Shown here piece by piece: positions 10,901 through 20,391 of a DNA stretch of 29,659 bases (position 1 is the stretch's first letter; the number at the start of each line of letters is the position of its first letter). The translations under genes and the position numbers were made by a program. This stretch comes from Gryganskiella cystojenkinii (taxonomy: Eukaryota > Mortierellomycota > Mortierellomycetes > Mortierellales > Mortierellaceae): positions 1 to 29,659 of the forward strand of contig JAAAIG010000477.1 of NCBI GenBank assembly GCA_015852425.1, given 5' to 3'. The notes under the pieces were generated by a model. It was given only the letters and a program-made list of their open reading frames with translations, did not search any database and was not told where the DNA came from.

Positions 10901-13900
10901 CCACCGAGTTTGACAAAGCGTCTAGGACATCGTCTGCAGCGACCACGAGGAGAGCAGCGTACCAGTCCCAAATGATCCCAGACCTGTCCAATCTCCTGCC
11001 GAGACTGAATCAGGCGCTTCAAACGGGCTTGCAGGCCATGCATATCTCGAAACCGACAACTCTCTCGACGAACCAACTTGAGAAACGTACAGGGTTGGAG
11101 ATCAACCCCTCAGTTGGAATGTCTACTGGGTCTGCGACCGCCTCGGAGCCCTCGACACCGACGAGTCCGGGATCGACCTCTTCATCATCACGTCGGACGA
11201 CTCCTACATCATTCTGGAACCAGAGGAAAAAATTCATTGGACTGCCGACTATCGTGGACGAACCTTCCTCTTCCTCATTTTCTTCAACTTCTTCAGAAAA
11301 TCCTGTCGATATGACGAGGCTGCAGTCTCTAAGGCGTCGTCTGTGGACGAATGAACAGGACACATTTGTGTCCGAGGATGATGATATGCGATCGATATTG
11401 GAACCGGAACAGGTAAAAAAATAACGAACTGATATGATCAGGCTTAAATCGTCCTACTTTTCTCATTCTGACAAATTATTCACTTTTTTCTTATGCTTTG
11501 TGTCTCATCCAGGGTTACTACCCCAACACACCAGAAAATCTCAGTGTGGACGATCTGACTTCTTCTCCCTTAATCAGAAGACGAACGCTCACATCTTGTA
11601 TGACTACAAAGCGAACTCTGCCTTCGTCTCCGCGGGCGGAGCCGGAGATGGAGTTTGAAGAGATTTGTGGAGTCTCTGGTGTTGTGCCGTCTACCGAGAC
11701 TAAAGACGGTAGTGACTTTACGCTTTTTGCCTCGACGATGGTCAATTTTGAGAGGTTGCTTCAGGATGACAAGGTAAAATATGAGACCTGTTTTTTTATA
11801 AAGGCAAAGGAGGAGGTCTCTTTCAGCTATACACACGCTCACTCTATCAATCTGTCTCTCGTTTATTTGGTTCTGTTTCATAGGTCCAAGGATACACACT
11901 CAGAAGATCTGTGAACGTGGGAATGTACTCGGACTGCCCTAACCGCCGTCGTTCGACATTCTCAAGAGTCACGAGTGCATGGCAAGATATGACCGCAATG
12001 GAAAGTGAGGTCTCTCGTCGCAGGACCCTTTCTAACCGCAAGTACCCCCCAACGATCGATACAGGCGTTCTTTATATGAGAAGTAAGTGGATGCGGAACC
12101 ATTCTTCAATGACGACGAAACTTGCGCGAAATTCTCGAGTAACTCACCCATAGCCTGTTCATTTTTTTACAGTCAAGAATATCGAGCAATTTTCACTTCC
12201 CATCTTGGAAGAGAACACGATGGCCTCGATCAGGATCGATACCGGATTCGAAAAGGTCGATACGGATTATGTCCCCCTAGACGATATCAAGGTCCTCTTT
12301 AACCAAGAGTTTTGTCTGTGAGTATCATGGAAAAAATCATTCCTTTTATTATTTTTTTTTGATTTTACTCATTTCTTGCTAGTATAATCGAGAATAATTT
12401 CGTCTGTTCCTCTAAATCATGTCTTCAACAATCTTGTTTTTTTTTTTTTTTTCTCGNNNNNNNNNNNNNNNNNNNNNNNNNNNNNNNNNNNNNNNNNNNN
12501 NNNNNNNNNNNNTTTGGTTTAGCCCCGTTTGCCCTGGACTTGCCATCACGCTGACCTTGCACCTGATGCAAGCGCCTCATCTCCAGCCCCGGTGTGCTTC
12601 CCGTCAGGTTCTGTTGACACCTTCGCCCGATAGTGGAAGTAGTAATCAAGGGTTATTTGCTGAGCAAGTCCATCGAGTATTCAAGGTCCCTGTTCTCAAA
12701 CAGGAAAAACAGGAAATTCAACAAAGGCCGTCAGGATCCAGTCGCGCTACGCCCATTGCGTGGGCAAGAGCCGCGGCTTCATCGTCTTCAACTTTTCGCC
12801 AAAAGCTGTTGCCTCCTTCGCTGTTCAAGGCCACCAGACCCCAACAGGGCACCCCATCGACCGTGACGACGACAATAACGACGGTATCGCCAGGATCAGA
12901 GACACCTGTGTCCGCCGAATCGACACCGGGTACGTCCTCTAATAACTTGGACGTGGAACAACAAGTTGAGAAAACGAGCAATTCGAGAACGAGATCGAGA
13001 GTCTTGTCTACAGGTCCTACCACTCAACCACCAACGATCACAGTGACGAGTCGCGTTCAAGAGGCGACCGTCGTCCCCACTGCGGAGTCAACAAAGGCGA
13101 GTAACAATATGAACACGCTCTCGAAATGGAAAAATACACTGACTCGAACTCGATCTGCTCATCGGAGGCAAAAGACAGCCGTTGACGTTGCGGGCAAAAT
13201 TATACATCAGCAGCAGGGGGATCCCGAGAGTCTTCAAGAAATTCTATCGATCGAGGAGGTAGAGATTATAAAGCCATTCAGTTTACGTTACCCTAGTAAC
13301 AGAAATAGAAAATCGGTCCAAAGCTCGATCAAGACGACAACCAAGAGTGCGTCCACTCTGGTCCGCTCGATCGGTTCAACGACAACAGGTTTGGGACCTT
13401 CTGCGACTCTGACCTCAGCCTCCTCGACTCCGATGGCCTATATTCCACCTTCCCTAGGAGACTGTTCTAAGCCACAACGAGTCTCGAAACTAGTCCGGTC
13501 ATCGACTGCTGACCGCTCCACGGAAAAGTTGTCCATGTCCGAGATCCGGTCCACAGAGACGCCTCTGGAGATCCTTACCCGTCATATCCAGTTCGAGGAT
13601 GAAAACTGTATCGGTCGATCCGGGATTGTGTTTAGAGAACTCCAATCATCGTGCGAGAACACGATCGTGCCCGTAGATTTCGTGATGGTGAACAATTGGG
13701 TCGATCGGCATGATTATGGCCGTGTGCTACCCTCGACTGCCTCGATTCGGGATCCTAAAACAAAGAGGACTCGTCCACAGGATCGACTGTTGACGCCACC
13801 TCAAGAGATTATGCAGGATACTCAAGCCCTTGGCAACGGTGATGATACTGACTCCGAGTCTGGGTCAGAGGCAGAGACTGGAGAAAAAGAAGAGCAAGAA

Positions 13901-14605
13901 CAAGAAGAAGAGGAAGAAGAATCGATTGTCGCCAAGGTGTCGACATCCCTCTGTTTTATCCCGGGACCGATGATGGACCCCGAGGACGCCATCTATGAGG
14001 ACCCGAACCATATCCCAACTGAGCCTCAAAATTTGCAAGACTGTCAGTTTGGATTGTTTTATTTCCGTTGGCAGGATCGCGTCCTGTTTGAAGCTCCCCT
14101 ATTTTATTTGACTGAACGAGGCCTTTGGAAAGAAGGACAGTTCATTCTGAAAGGGTCGCTGCTTTTGCAGAAGCAGACGGGTTCAAGACAAGAGGGGGGA
14201 GGAGGACAGCGGTGCTTGAATCTCGAGACCGTGAAGCAGTTGCAGACCAACCGAGGTATTTTCAAAGCTACGGCGCAGTACCTGGACGGAGAGGAAGAAC
14301 AAACCGAGGAGAGCTCTTCCCGGCGTCGGTCGTCGTATCTTTCGTTCGAGGGCGAGGAAGAGGAAGATGAGGACGAGGAAGAAGGAAACGACCAAGACGA
14401 GGATGACGATTCGTTCTACCCAGTCCGGAATGGGTTTCGACTAAAGTTAAGAGTCCCTCGGCAAGGCTTTAGCTGGAGGAGAGGTACAAGCCGATTGATG
14501 GTCCAGGATTTCCATGCCGCTTCACCCGAACTTGCCCAGGCTTGGGTCTCGGCCATCATGAAGAGCTGTCGTGAACGACCCCCTACACCGTACTGGCTTC
14601 GATAA
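7989..14605 (+). CDS. Ankyrin-repeat, anillin/Bud4-like C2 and PH domain protein (1943 aa)
   Basis: Exons are 7989-8426, 8596-10365, 10477-11412, 11513-11773, 11884-12082, 12173-12317 and 12523-14605; every junction is GT-AG and in phase. Residues 1-30 and about 110-205 show ankyrin-type helices (MTPLQFAILVQ, NVLHLAAFLGLKGTLERLVQ). Residues 206-1130 are disordered, with Asp/Asn runs near 9640-9710, proline-rich pieces and many Ser/Thr sites. Residues about 1192-1270 (TGVLYMRIKNIEQF ... DTDYVPLDDIKVLFNQEFCL) resemble the C2-like segment before the PH domain in anillin and Bud4/Int1 proteins. Residues about 1755-1935 form a PH domain (GLFYFRWQDRVLFEAPLFYL ... ELAQAWVSAIMKSC) interrupted by an acidic insert. 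Anillin and Bud4 proteins organise septins and the contractile ring at the membrane; a cortical septation or polarity role is inferred. An N-terminal ankyrin block is unusual for that family. The last intron spans an assembly gap, so its length is approximate. Confidence 0.8.
12457..12512. other. Assembly gap of 56 N inside the last intron of the ankyrin-PH gene
   Basis: The run of N follows a T-run (12436-12452) that probably stopped the reads. It falls wholly inside intron 6 (12318-12522). The acceptor TTTGGTTTAG directly after the gap restores the frame (CT|C, Leu), so no coding sequence need be missing, although a short exon hidden in the gap cannot be excluded. Confidence 0.9.
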
Positions 14606-14868
14606 AAATCGATATCCTCAAATCCTGTTGTACTTATGATGACGGCGCGACCACCTTCAACATATATAGTCTAATAGTTAATAGAGATACCGTGCAAACA
14701 TATGAAATGTGAAGTTGACAGACTGAAGTCTGTTATCTTGCCCAGGCCTGGTTTCTAAGAGGAAAACAAGTTCATTTGATCCTTTTTTTTTTGGTTCATT
14801 TCTTCATATGATTCTTTTGAGCTCTACACGTCTGCCCTCTCCTTCAATCTTCATCCCTTCTTCACGTT

Positions 14869-15367
14869 TCACATTTCCCTGTCACCTCTCTCGACGTAGA
14901 CGCGAAGAACCACACGCCAGGGGGTTTTTTTTGCATACAAAAAGTTGTCCTGTTGATTGTTCAATTCGATCAACCGGGTGCAGTCATGACCAGTCCAGAG
15001 GAGGTAGTGAACATGCTGCGCACCACGCTCTTGGATCTCGACCACGTAAACAAAAGCGAGCCGACTACCAAGACGCCTATCGGCCCAGTTCTTGATAAAT
15101 GTCCATACCCTTTTGAACTCTCGACTGACAAGCAGACAAAAAAATGGTACGTCGGAGATTGCAGCATTCAGGTTTGGCAATGCCGAAAAGCTAGGGCTGC
15201 CCAGATTGATGGAATAGGTACCAATGATCTGCGGTGCGCCAAAGTGTGCACACATTGCCTGGATATCTTTTCGCAAACGCTGCTCGTATACAACAGATGT
15301 ACGGGTGGTCTCTGGCAGCGGTACAGTTTCTGTTGGATCAAATCGACCGCCTATAAAAACATTTCAA
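14869..15367 (-). pseudogene. Helitron Rep (helitron-like N-terminal) domain relic
   Basis: Helitrons are rolling-circle transposons whose Rep domain carries an HUH motif. The minus-strand frame is open from about 15367 down to a stop at 14869. It reads YEQRLRKDIQAMCAHFGAP (about 15291-15235), typical of the start of the helitron-like N domain, then KRVWTFIKNWADRRLG, then YVVEIQERGAQHVHYLLW. The last segment contains the HxH pair at about 15007-15015 and matches the family signature E-Q-R-G-A-P-H-x-H-x-L-L-W. The protein ends soon after, with no second Rep motif and no Pif1-like helicase; upstream frames (about 15370-15670) carry stops. A truncated, inactive copy is the best reading. Plus-strand frames here are shadows. 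Confidence 0.6.
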
Positions 15368-16847
15368 CAGTGCTTGATGGGTATGAACAGCGATGAAGCG
15401 ACCGCCGAATGCCATTCAAGCGTACACTAATCAAAATTGATTGGTCGTTCCACTACCAAGGTGCTGCTGATGCTTACGAAGTCGCAGAGACTGTCGATCC
15501 TTCGAAAAGAAAATCAAACACATCCTCCCAAACACGCACCGTCATGGCCTCTGTCTCCTTTGGAATATCCACGAAGGGCTTTTCACATTTCTTGGCCCTA
15601 TCATCACAGAACCATGGGTATGAGATGTGAATAGGACACACACTTGCACGTTCTTGACCTTGGGTAGTTAACACTGCTTCAGTCTTACGGTAGTCGCAGA
15701 ATCTTCAGAATACAAACTTTGTGCTCGTCGACTGTTATCCCATTCAGCCAACTGTGGTGTAATGAAACTAGAACATACAAGTACTCTGAGAGTTTTGTGA
15801 GTTTCTGAATAGGAGGTGATTGCTACGCACTACTGAGTTCTTGCTCAAGCTCCCTTGACATTGCGGCTCCATCGGATTGAAAAAGGTCGATGTTTTGCTT
15901 TCGGAGAACCGGCGTTCGCCTATCCAATAGCTGCTTTTCTGCTGCTGAGAACTCTCCTGAAGAGCAAGAACTTCCCAGAACCGTGCCAACTTTTTTTGAC
16001 TTGAGGCGGACACTGACTTATTAAAGACATGGCACATCAGACTTCTAGAAATGGTGCAGCCAATTTTACCACTCGAAGTTCAAAGCCTCTCGCTCGTTTG
16101 AGGTGGTATCTCGACTTTTTAAAGTATTCCAATGGATCGAAAAGTCTAGGGTTTGTGGTAATAAAAGGAACTCGCGCCGGGTTGATCTTTGTCAATGGCA
16201 GCTTTCCATGACGACGCCTATGCATCACGCTTCATTTTGGACCAGTCGGTGTTTGTCAGTATGCGTTTCGACATGATGAGATTGGTAGCTAACATCAATG
16301 GGCGATAAATCCAACTGCAAAAGGACGTTCCCAACATGAGTCAGTATGTTAGTGCTGCAGTTTCATTCAGTTGTGCGACACGAGTGACCTCGGAAGAAAA
16401 AAACCGAAGTTGTTCGACTGGTTATGCGGATGTGTGCAAGAAGAGGTGAGAAGGCTCAGGCCCCACGAATAAAAGACAATCCACTTCCCAAACGGGCCTG
16501 TCACTATCCTTCAAAAAAGAGTATGAATGATAGGCTGGCGCTCTCGAAAAAGAATCGAACCGCCCTTCTTGATCGCCTTATCCAGTTGGCTCGGATGTCC
16601 CATTATCACCATTAATGAAAGTACCTCCACAACCGCCGCTGAGCAGAAGCGCGAAAACATTTGCTCGGCGTTTAAAAAGGCATCCACCTCGCAAACAACA
16701 CCCCAGACACATTGCACCTATCCAAAATTGAAAAGGGGCAGAAAAGGAGGTAGAAAAAAGAGTGATCATGCTGTGCACTAAACAAGAATTGCTGAAAAAC
16801 AAAGAGGAGAAAGAAAAAAAAGAGTGTTGTATGAAACAGGAGAGATC
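15368..16847. other. Decayed sequence without a recognisable gene
   Basis: Only short frames occur on both strands, with stops in all six. The minus-strand frame at 15474-15674 (containing CPIHISYPWFCDDRAKKCEK) and those at 15768-16037 and 16037-16228 may be upstream remnants of the adjacent Helitron protein, but I cannot assign them. A stretch near 16555-16600 on the minus strand resembles a D-arm followed closely by a T-loop of a tRNA; it lacks an anticodon arm. Confidence 0.4.
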
Positions 16848-16961
16848 TTATTTAATAGTTACCAATGCTGCTCTTTGTTTGTCTTTTGGTGTAAGTGTTT
16901 GTGTGTGGAATGGAAAGAGAGTGTGTGAAAAAGAGTGAGAAAGACAGGCAGAGAAAGAAGC

Positions 16962-16992
<31 letters not shown>

Positions 16993-17352
16993 AGAGAGGG
17001 ATTGAGGGTGTGTGTGTGCGTGATTGTGGTGTGATTGTCACGCGTGATGAATGATGAACTGTACTCTCTTTTGCACTCGATAAAGTCTACCGGGAGGGAG
17101 TCCGAACCGAGATTGTAGCAGTTGTCCCTTTCGTCTCGAGCCACCTTCATAAATGCGTCAAGAACTTGTCCTCCTCTATATTAGGCGGCACGACAAAAAG
17201 AAGAAGCTTTTTTTTCGGTCAGCTATACGATTCTTATCTTTGGGTGAAAGGCAAAAAAAAAAATTGATACTCTTACCTGAGGTAGCAGTGACGACAGAAA
17301 ACAAGGCCATGGCCGCCATGGTGGCGAGGAAGGGGGACTGGGAGATCTTCAT
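16848..17352 (-). CDS. Small putative secreted protein (two exons seen; 3' end uncertain)
   Basis: Exon 1 is 17277-17352 and encodes a classical signal peptide, MKISQSPFLATMAAMALFSV followed by VTATS. Intron 17174-17276 has donor GTAAGA and acceptor TAGAG; splicing restores a frame that reads GGQVLDAFMKVARDERDNCY and continues NLGSDSLPVDFIECKREY, with two cysteines. I do not recognise the family. The frame stays open through a (GA)n tract on the plus strand (Ser/Leu-rich on the minus strand) to a stop at 16848. That low-complexity tail is doubtful: another intron, with the CT run as its polypyrimidine tract, or an earlier end could apply. An earlier acceptor in the same intron (TATAG/CTGACC) would end after about 40 residues. 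Confidence 0.5.
16962..16999 (+). repeat. (AG)n microsatellite
   Basis: About fourteen uninterrupted AG units followed by a short imperfect continuation, inside a purine-rich stretch of roughly 150 bases (16890-17035) that also has GT-rich edges. It lies within the doubtful 3' part of the small secreted-protein gene. Confidence 0.9.
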
Positions 17353-18242
17353 GTTGGTTGGTAAAAAGGGGGACTGATCTTGTTGTTGTTGGAGGAGAAC
17401 TTGAGAGGTATGTGAGAGAGAGGAAAAGTCCCAGCGACGAGGATGTGCGGCCTTTTGGAGTGGAGTGATCCTTTATGTCTTGTTGGTCACAGATCATATA
17501 CACGATAGCTAGGAAGGGCAGGTCCAGCTCTACCTGGAGGAAGGGAAGGGCAAAGGGCGAGCTGGCTTTGGAGTAACCAAGTCTGGGGCGACGACGTTGG
17601 GTAAGCCCCGACAGAAGCGGCAAATTGAACACGAGATCACAAGGCGTCTTTACCTCTGTGGTGATATTAATGATTTGGTTTTTAGGCTATGAGGGGTTTG
17701 CATGTTGTGGTTTGATTTTTCGCTGTTGACTTTTACGCGATAAAGGTATCGAGGTGACGTTGCGTTATATTGACTTCTGTCGCTCGAGAGACTGCCGTGT
17801 CATCATTCCAAGGAGCGTGCAGGCGATGAGCTGGTTGGCAGCTTAGTTGAGAACTTGAGATCTCGCCGAGAGCAGAGTTCTGCCGCCCGTACTTTAACAG
17901 GACAGTCGTCCAAATGTAACTGCGTAAAAAGCAGTCTTATCAAACAAAGCGAATCCAAATTGGACCGAAAAGGTAAGATTCGGGCAGAGGGTCCAGGCCA
18001 CGTTTCAGAAATAATTTACTTTATTAAATGATATATTAAGCCATTCTATTGTTGTTGACAGTAGAGTGCTCATTGGCGACTATGTACAAGACACGACCAA
18101 CTGTGGTCACAAAGACTAGCACAGAAGAGAAAAGTAACGCAAAGGACATTTCGTTTTGTCGTATGTTTTGCCGCGCGCTGAGACAAGGTTAGGAGCAGAA
18201 CGAAAATGACTGTCTGTGTTCTGGACGTCGTATCTCTATCGT
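17353..18242. other. Intergenic region between the secreted-protein and copper-protein genes
   Basis: No gene is supported. The first part must hold the promoter of the minus-strand secreted-protein gene. TTTATT at 18020-18025 reads AATAAA on the minus strand, about 220 bp past the stop of the copper protein, and may be its poly(A) signal. The minus-strand frame at 17273-17632 is largely the leader of the secreted-protein gene read in another frame. Confidence 0.45.
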
Positions 18243-18677
18243 TTAGAGCAACTGAGCAAGAACAGCAGCGCCCCCTCCGATGGCCAGGATGACCTGGACA
18301 GGCGCGTGCAAGGTGTTTCCACTGTTCGTGGGCGTGGCCGTGGGGACAGCAGTGGCAGTGCCGGTTGTGGCGCTACCAGCCACAACGCTGCCCAACATGA
18401 AGGGATGAATACTGCAGTGGTACGTCACAGTGCCGGCAGTCGCGAAAGTGTGAGAAAACGATTTGCCGGGGGCGAGGTTGCCAGAATCAAACACAGAACT
18501 GACGTCAGCAGTAACCGTGTGGGCAAAACTGTCGTTGTTGGTCCAAGTAACTTGATCGCCGGGATTAATGTTGACCTTTTGGGGCATAAAGCTGCTGTTC
18601 TTGATTACGACCGTTTGTACGGCAGCGAAAACTGGAGCTACAATAACAGAGAGGATGGCAACGACGAAGAAACGCAT
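18243..18677 (-). CDS. GPI-anchored type 1 copper (cupredoxin/plastocyanin-like) protein
   Basis: A single exon gives 144 aa. Residues 1-18 (MRFFVVAILSVIVAPVFA) are a signal peptide. Residues 19-101 form a small cupredoxin with NINPGDQVTWTNNDSFAHTV and the ligand set His53, Cys88, His91 and Met94 (YHCSIHPFM), so a blue copper site is expected. A Thr/Ser/Pro linker follows (102-122), then a hydrophobic C-terminus (VQVILAIGGGAAVLAQLL) fitting a GPI signal with cleavage near the NSGN segment. The product is probably an electron-transfer or redox protein on the plasma membrane or wall; the partner is unknown. The in-frame upstream extension to 18956 was rejected because the signal peptide begins at 18677 and a TATA box lies between. 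The plus-strand frame at 18216-18692 is a shadow. Confidence 0.9.
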   Translation of the reverse strand: MRFFVVAILSVIVAPVFAAVQTVVIKNSSFMPQKVNINPGDQVTWTNNDSFAHTVTADVSSVFDSGNLAPGKSFSHTFATAGTVTYHCSIHPFMLGSVVAGSATTGTATAVPTATPTNSGNTLHAPVQVILAIGGGAAVLAQLL

Positions 18678-18763
18678 ATTGTTCACTGTTGAATTGGGAG
18701 ATGTTGAATGTGTATGAATGAGAAAGGAATGAGATGAAGAAAAATATGCCGGTAGAATTGAAC

Positions 18764-18771
18764 TATTTATA
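18764..18771 (-). promoter_or_regulatory. TATA box of the cupredoxin gene
   Basis: TATAAATA on the minus strand, about 90 bp upstream of the start codon at 18677. The spacing leaves a leader of roughly 60 bases, which fits a single-exon fungal gene. Confidence 0.6.
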
Positions 18772-19091
18772 CAAGAAAACTTAATTTTCCGAGGGTTTTT
18801 CGCGATCTCCTCCCCGTTAAGCGCGCTGTCGCAGGAGGGTAAAGTCGATCGATCATCGCAAAAGTGTGGGGTTTTTTGAGGCTGTTGTCCGGGAAATGAG
18901 GCAGTGCAACCAAATTGGGACAGGCCTCGATCAATAATTAGCTTAGCCTGTGCCACTGTGGTACAGAGGCGTGACTAGAGACCAAATGGAGTTGGACCCA
19001 ATTGGACCGGGGTCATGTCATTTTGGGTCGTCACCCCTTAAGGGTGTGTTGCAACCATCTCAGTCTGGAGCGCTAATTCGAATTGGTGCGC

Positions 19092-19347
19092 CTATTGTCG
19101 GGTACCCAAGTGTAACAACTGATTTGTTGGCCACTGATTGTTGTTCCTTTTGTAAGGCCATATCTTAATAATTTTTGAGTTAGGGAAAGTGCTCTCAAAT
19201 GATAAAGAAGGCAGTGGCGAAAAAACAGGGAGCCTCCTTCCCTTGAGCGTGGGAAACGGAATGGAACTAGAACGTTGGACTTACCTCTTTCCTCTGGTCG
19301 ATCAGCACAAACTGGCAACAAATGAACAAGGCTGTACATCCTATCAT
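19092..19347 (-). CDS. Possible tiny spliced membrane protein
   Basis: An ATG at 19347 opens a hydrophobic segment, MIGCTALFICCQFVLIDQRK, ending at a strong donor (GAG/GTAAGT, exon end 19285). A branch-site-like CTAAC and an acceptor (ATTATTAAG) lead to a second exon, 19092-19163, ending at TAG, for 45 residues in all. An acceptor-like TTTTTCAG precedes the ATG at 19358, so the exon might belong to a longer gene whose upstream exons I cannot define. No family is recognised. The main support is the quality of the donor; coding status is uncertain. Confidence 0.2.
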
Positions 19348-19455
19348 TCGTTTGTTTCTGAAAAACAGAGCAATACTCTCAACGGCCGATAACAAGTAAT
19401 AAAAACCAATATATATTAGAATTTTTTTTCTGCCTTCCGCCAAGGAAGTCCCTGA

Positions 19456-19671
19456 GTGGGTAGTCCTTATCATCTTGGACTGTTGTTTTTGTTGTTCTTT
19501 TCTGCATTTATGAGCATGGGTGCATCTAGTGGTAAAATATGGCAGCAAGATCGCACCCTGCCTATAATTTACATTCCTTCGTTGTTATCGCTGATAGGCG
19601 CGATTGTAATATTGGAGCTGAAAGAATACGAGAAGAAGGATCTGGGCGATAAAAACAAAGCAGAACAATAA
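19456..19671 (+). CDS. Possible small membrane protein, 71 aa
   Basis: The frame encodes two hydrophobic stretches, one near residues 6-25 (HLGLLFLLFFSAFMSMG) and one near 36-54 (LPIIYIPSLLSLIGAIVILE), then a charged tail, KEYEKKDLGDKNKAEQ. That pattern is protein-like. No family is recognised, and the first part also looks like an intron polypyrimidine tract before a TTATGAG acceptor, so the true start may be a later ATG or an upstream exon. Confidence 0.22.
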   Translation: MGSPYHLGLLFLLFFSAFMSMGASSGKIWQQDRTLPIIYIPSLLSLIGAIVILELKEYEKKDLGDKNKAEQ

Positions 19672-20262
19672 ATTGGCATTCTCTCATGGCTGCATCTCTT
19701 CCTGACAAATTTAATTGATCACTTAGCCGTTCTTCTCATGGACGAGCACTAGACACGACATCTTGCCTTTCTAGGCTGCGATAGGGATGGGGACCCAGGC
19801 AGGTTGCCTTCTCGCTCGTTTTTCTCATCTAGGCACTCTGGTCCTCGTTGCTCAGTTTCCTTTCCCATCTCGTTATAATATTGTTTCTGATACTAGCAAC
19901 ATAGAGAGAGGGAAAAAGAATGAAAGATTTGATACCATGATGTGATGTGGTGTGATGGCTTGTTACCAGGAAAAAAAATGAACCAGTGGATGGCACCACA
20001 GAAAAGGAGCTGCAACGAAAGTTGGGGTAATCGAGAAATGGGATGGGTGGAGGAAGAGAGCACTTCCACTTCTTATTTTGTGTTACCCTGTAGCCATTTT
20101 CATCTCCACTCAGTCGTTATTACCCTTGCGGGTGTGCTTTGTGCGCGCGGTTGTAGACTATAGGCAGGGTGGTCTGGTCAGTAGATCAGGCACTTTTGTG
20201 ATGCCAATGAAAATGAAATAAGGTGGAGAGAAATAAGGAACCTCTGTTGCTGAGGATAAGAG

Positions 20263-20269
20263 TATAAAA
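20263..20269 (+). promoter_or_regulatory. TATA box of the LPMO-like gene
   Basis: TATAAAA at 20263-20269 is 123 bp upstream of the ATG and is followed by a pyrimidine-rich leader with several C-runs. Together with the C-ending codon bias of the gene this suggests strong expression. Confidence 0.65.
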
Positions 20270-20391
20270 ACTAGGGTCTTCCCAGCATCTTTTTTATCTT
20301 CGTTCATCCCCATTCCTGTCTTTTCATACCCCCATCGCCCCTCCACATCCTTACCCCCCTCCCCTCTCACTCCAACATTACTTAAATCATC

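Larger units (their letters stand above)
18772..20262. other. 1.5 kb intergenic region with two weak small-ORF candidates
   Basis: Nothing here is firmly recognised. Two short candidates are listed separately: a spliced minus-strand ORF (19092-19347) and a plus-strand ORF with two hydrophobic segments (19456-19671). The rest holds only short frames, and the part from about 19,700 to 20,262 looks like the LPMO-gene promoter. Confidence 0.4.

Noticed and set aside
14953..15396. Plus-strand ORF of 147 codons
   Set aside because: Antisense of the Helitron Rep relic. The minus strand carries the recognised motif.
16540..16610. tRNA-like sequence on the minus strand (GCCAACTGGATAAGGC D-arm and GGTTCGATTC T-loop)
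   Set aside because: Only about 14 bases lie between the D-arm and the T-loop, the T-stem does not pair and there is no acceptor stem. At most a degraded tRNA or SINE piece.
18216..18692. Plus-strand ORF of 158 codons
   Set aside because: Antisense shadow of the cupredoxin gene.
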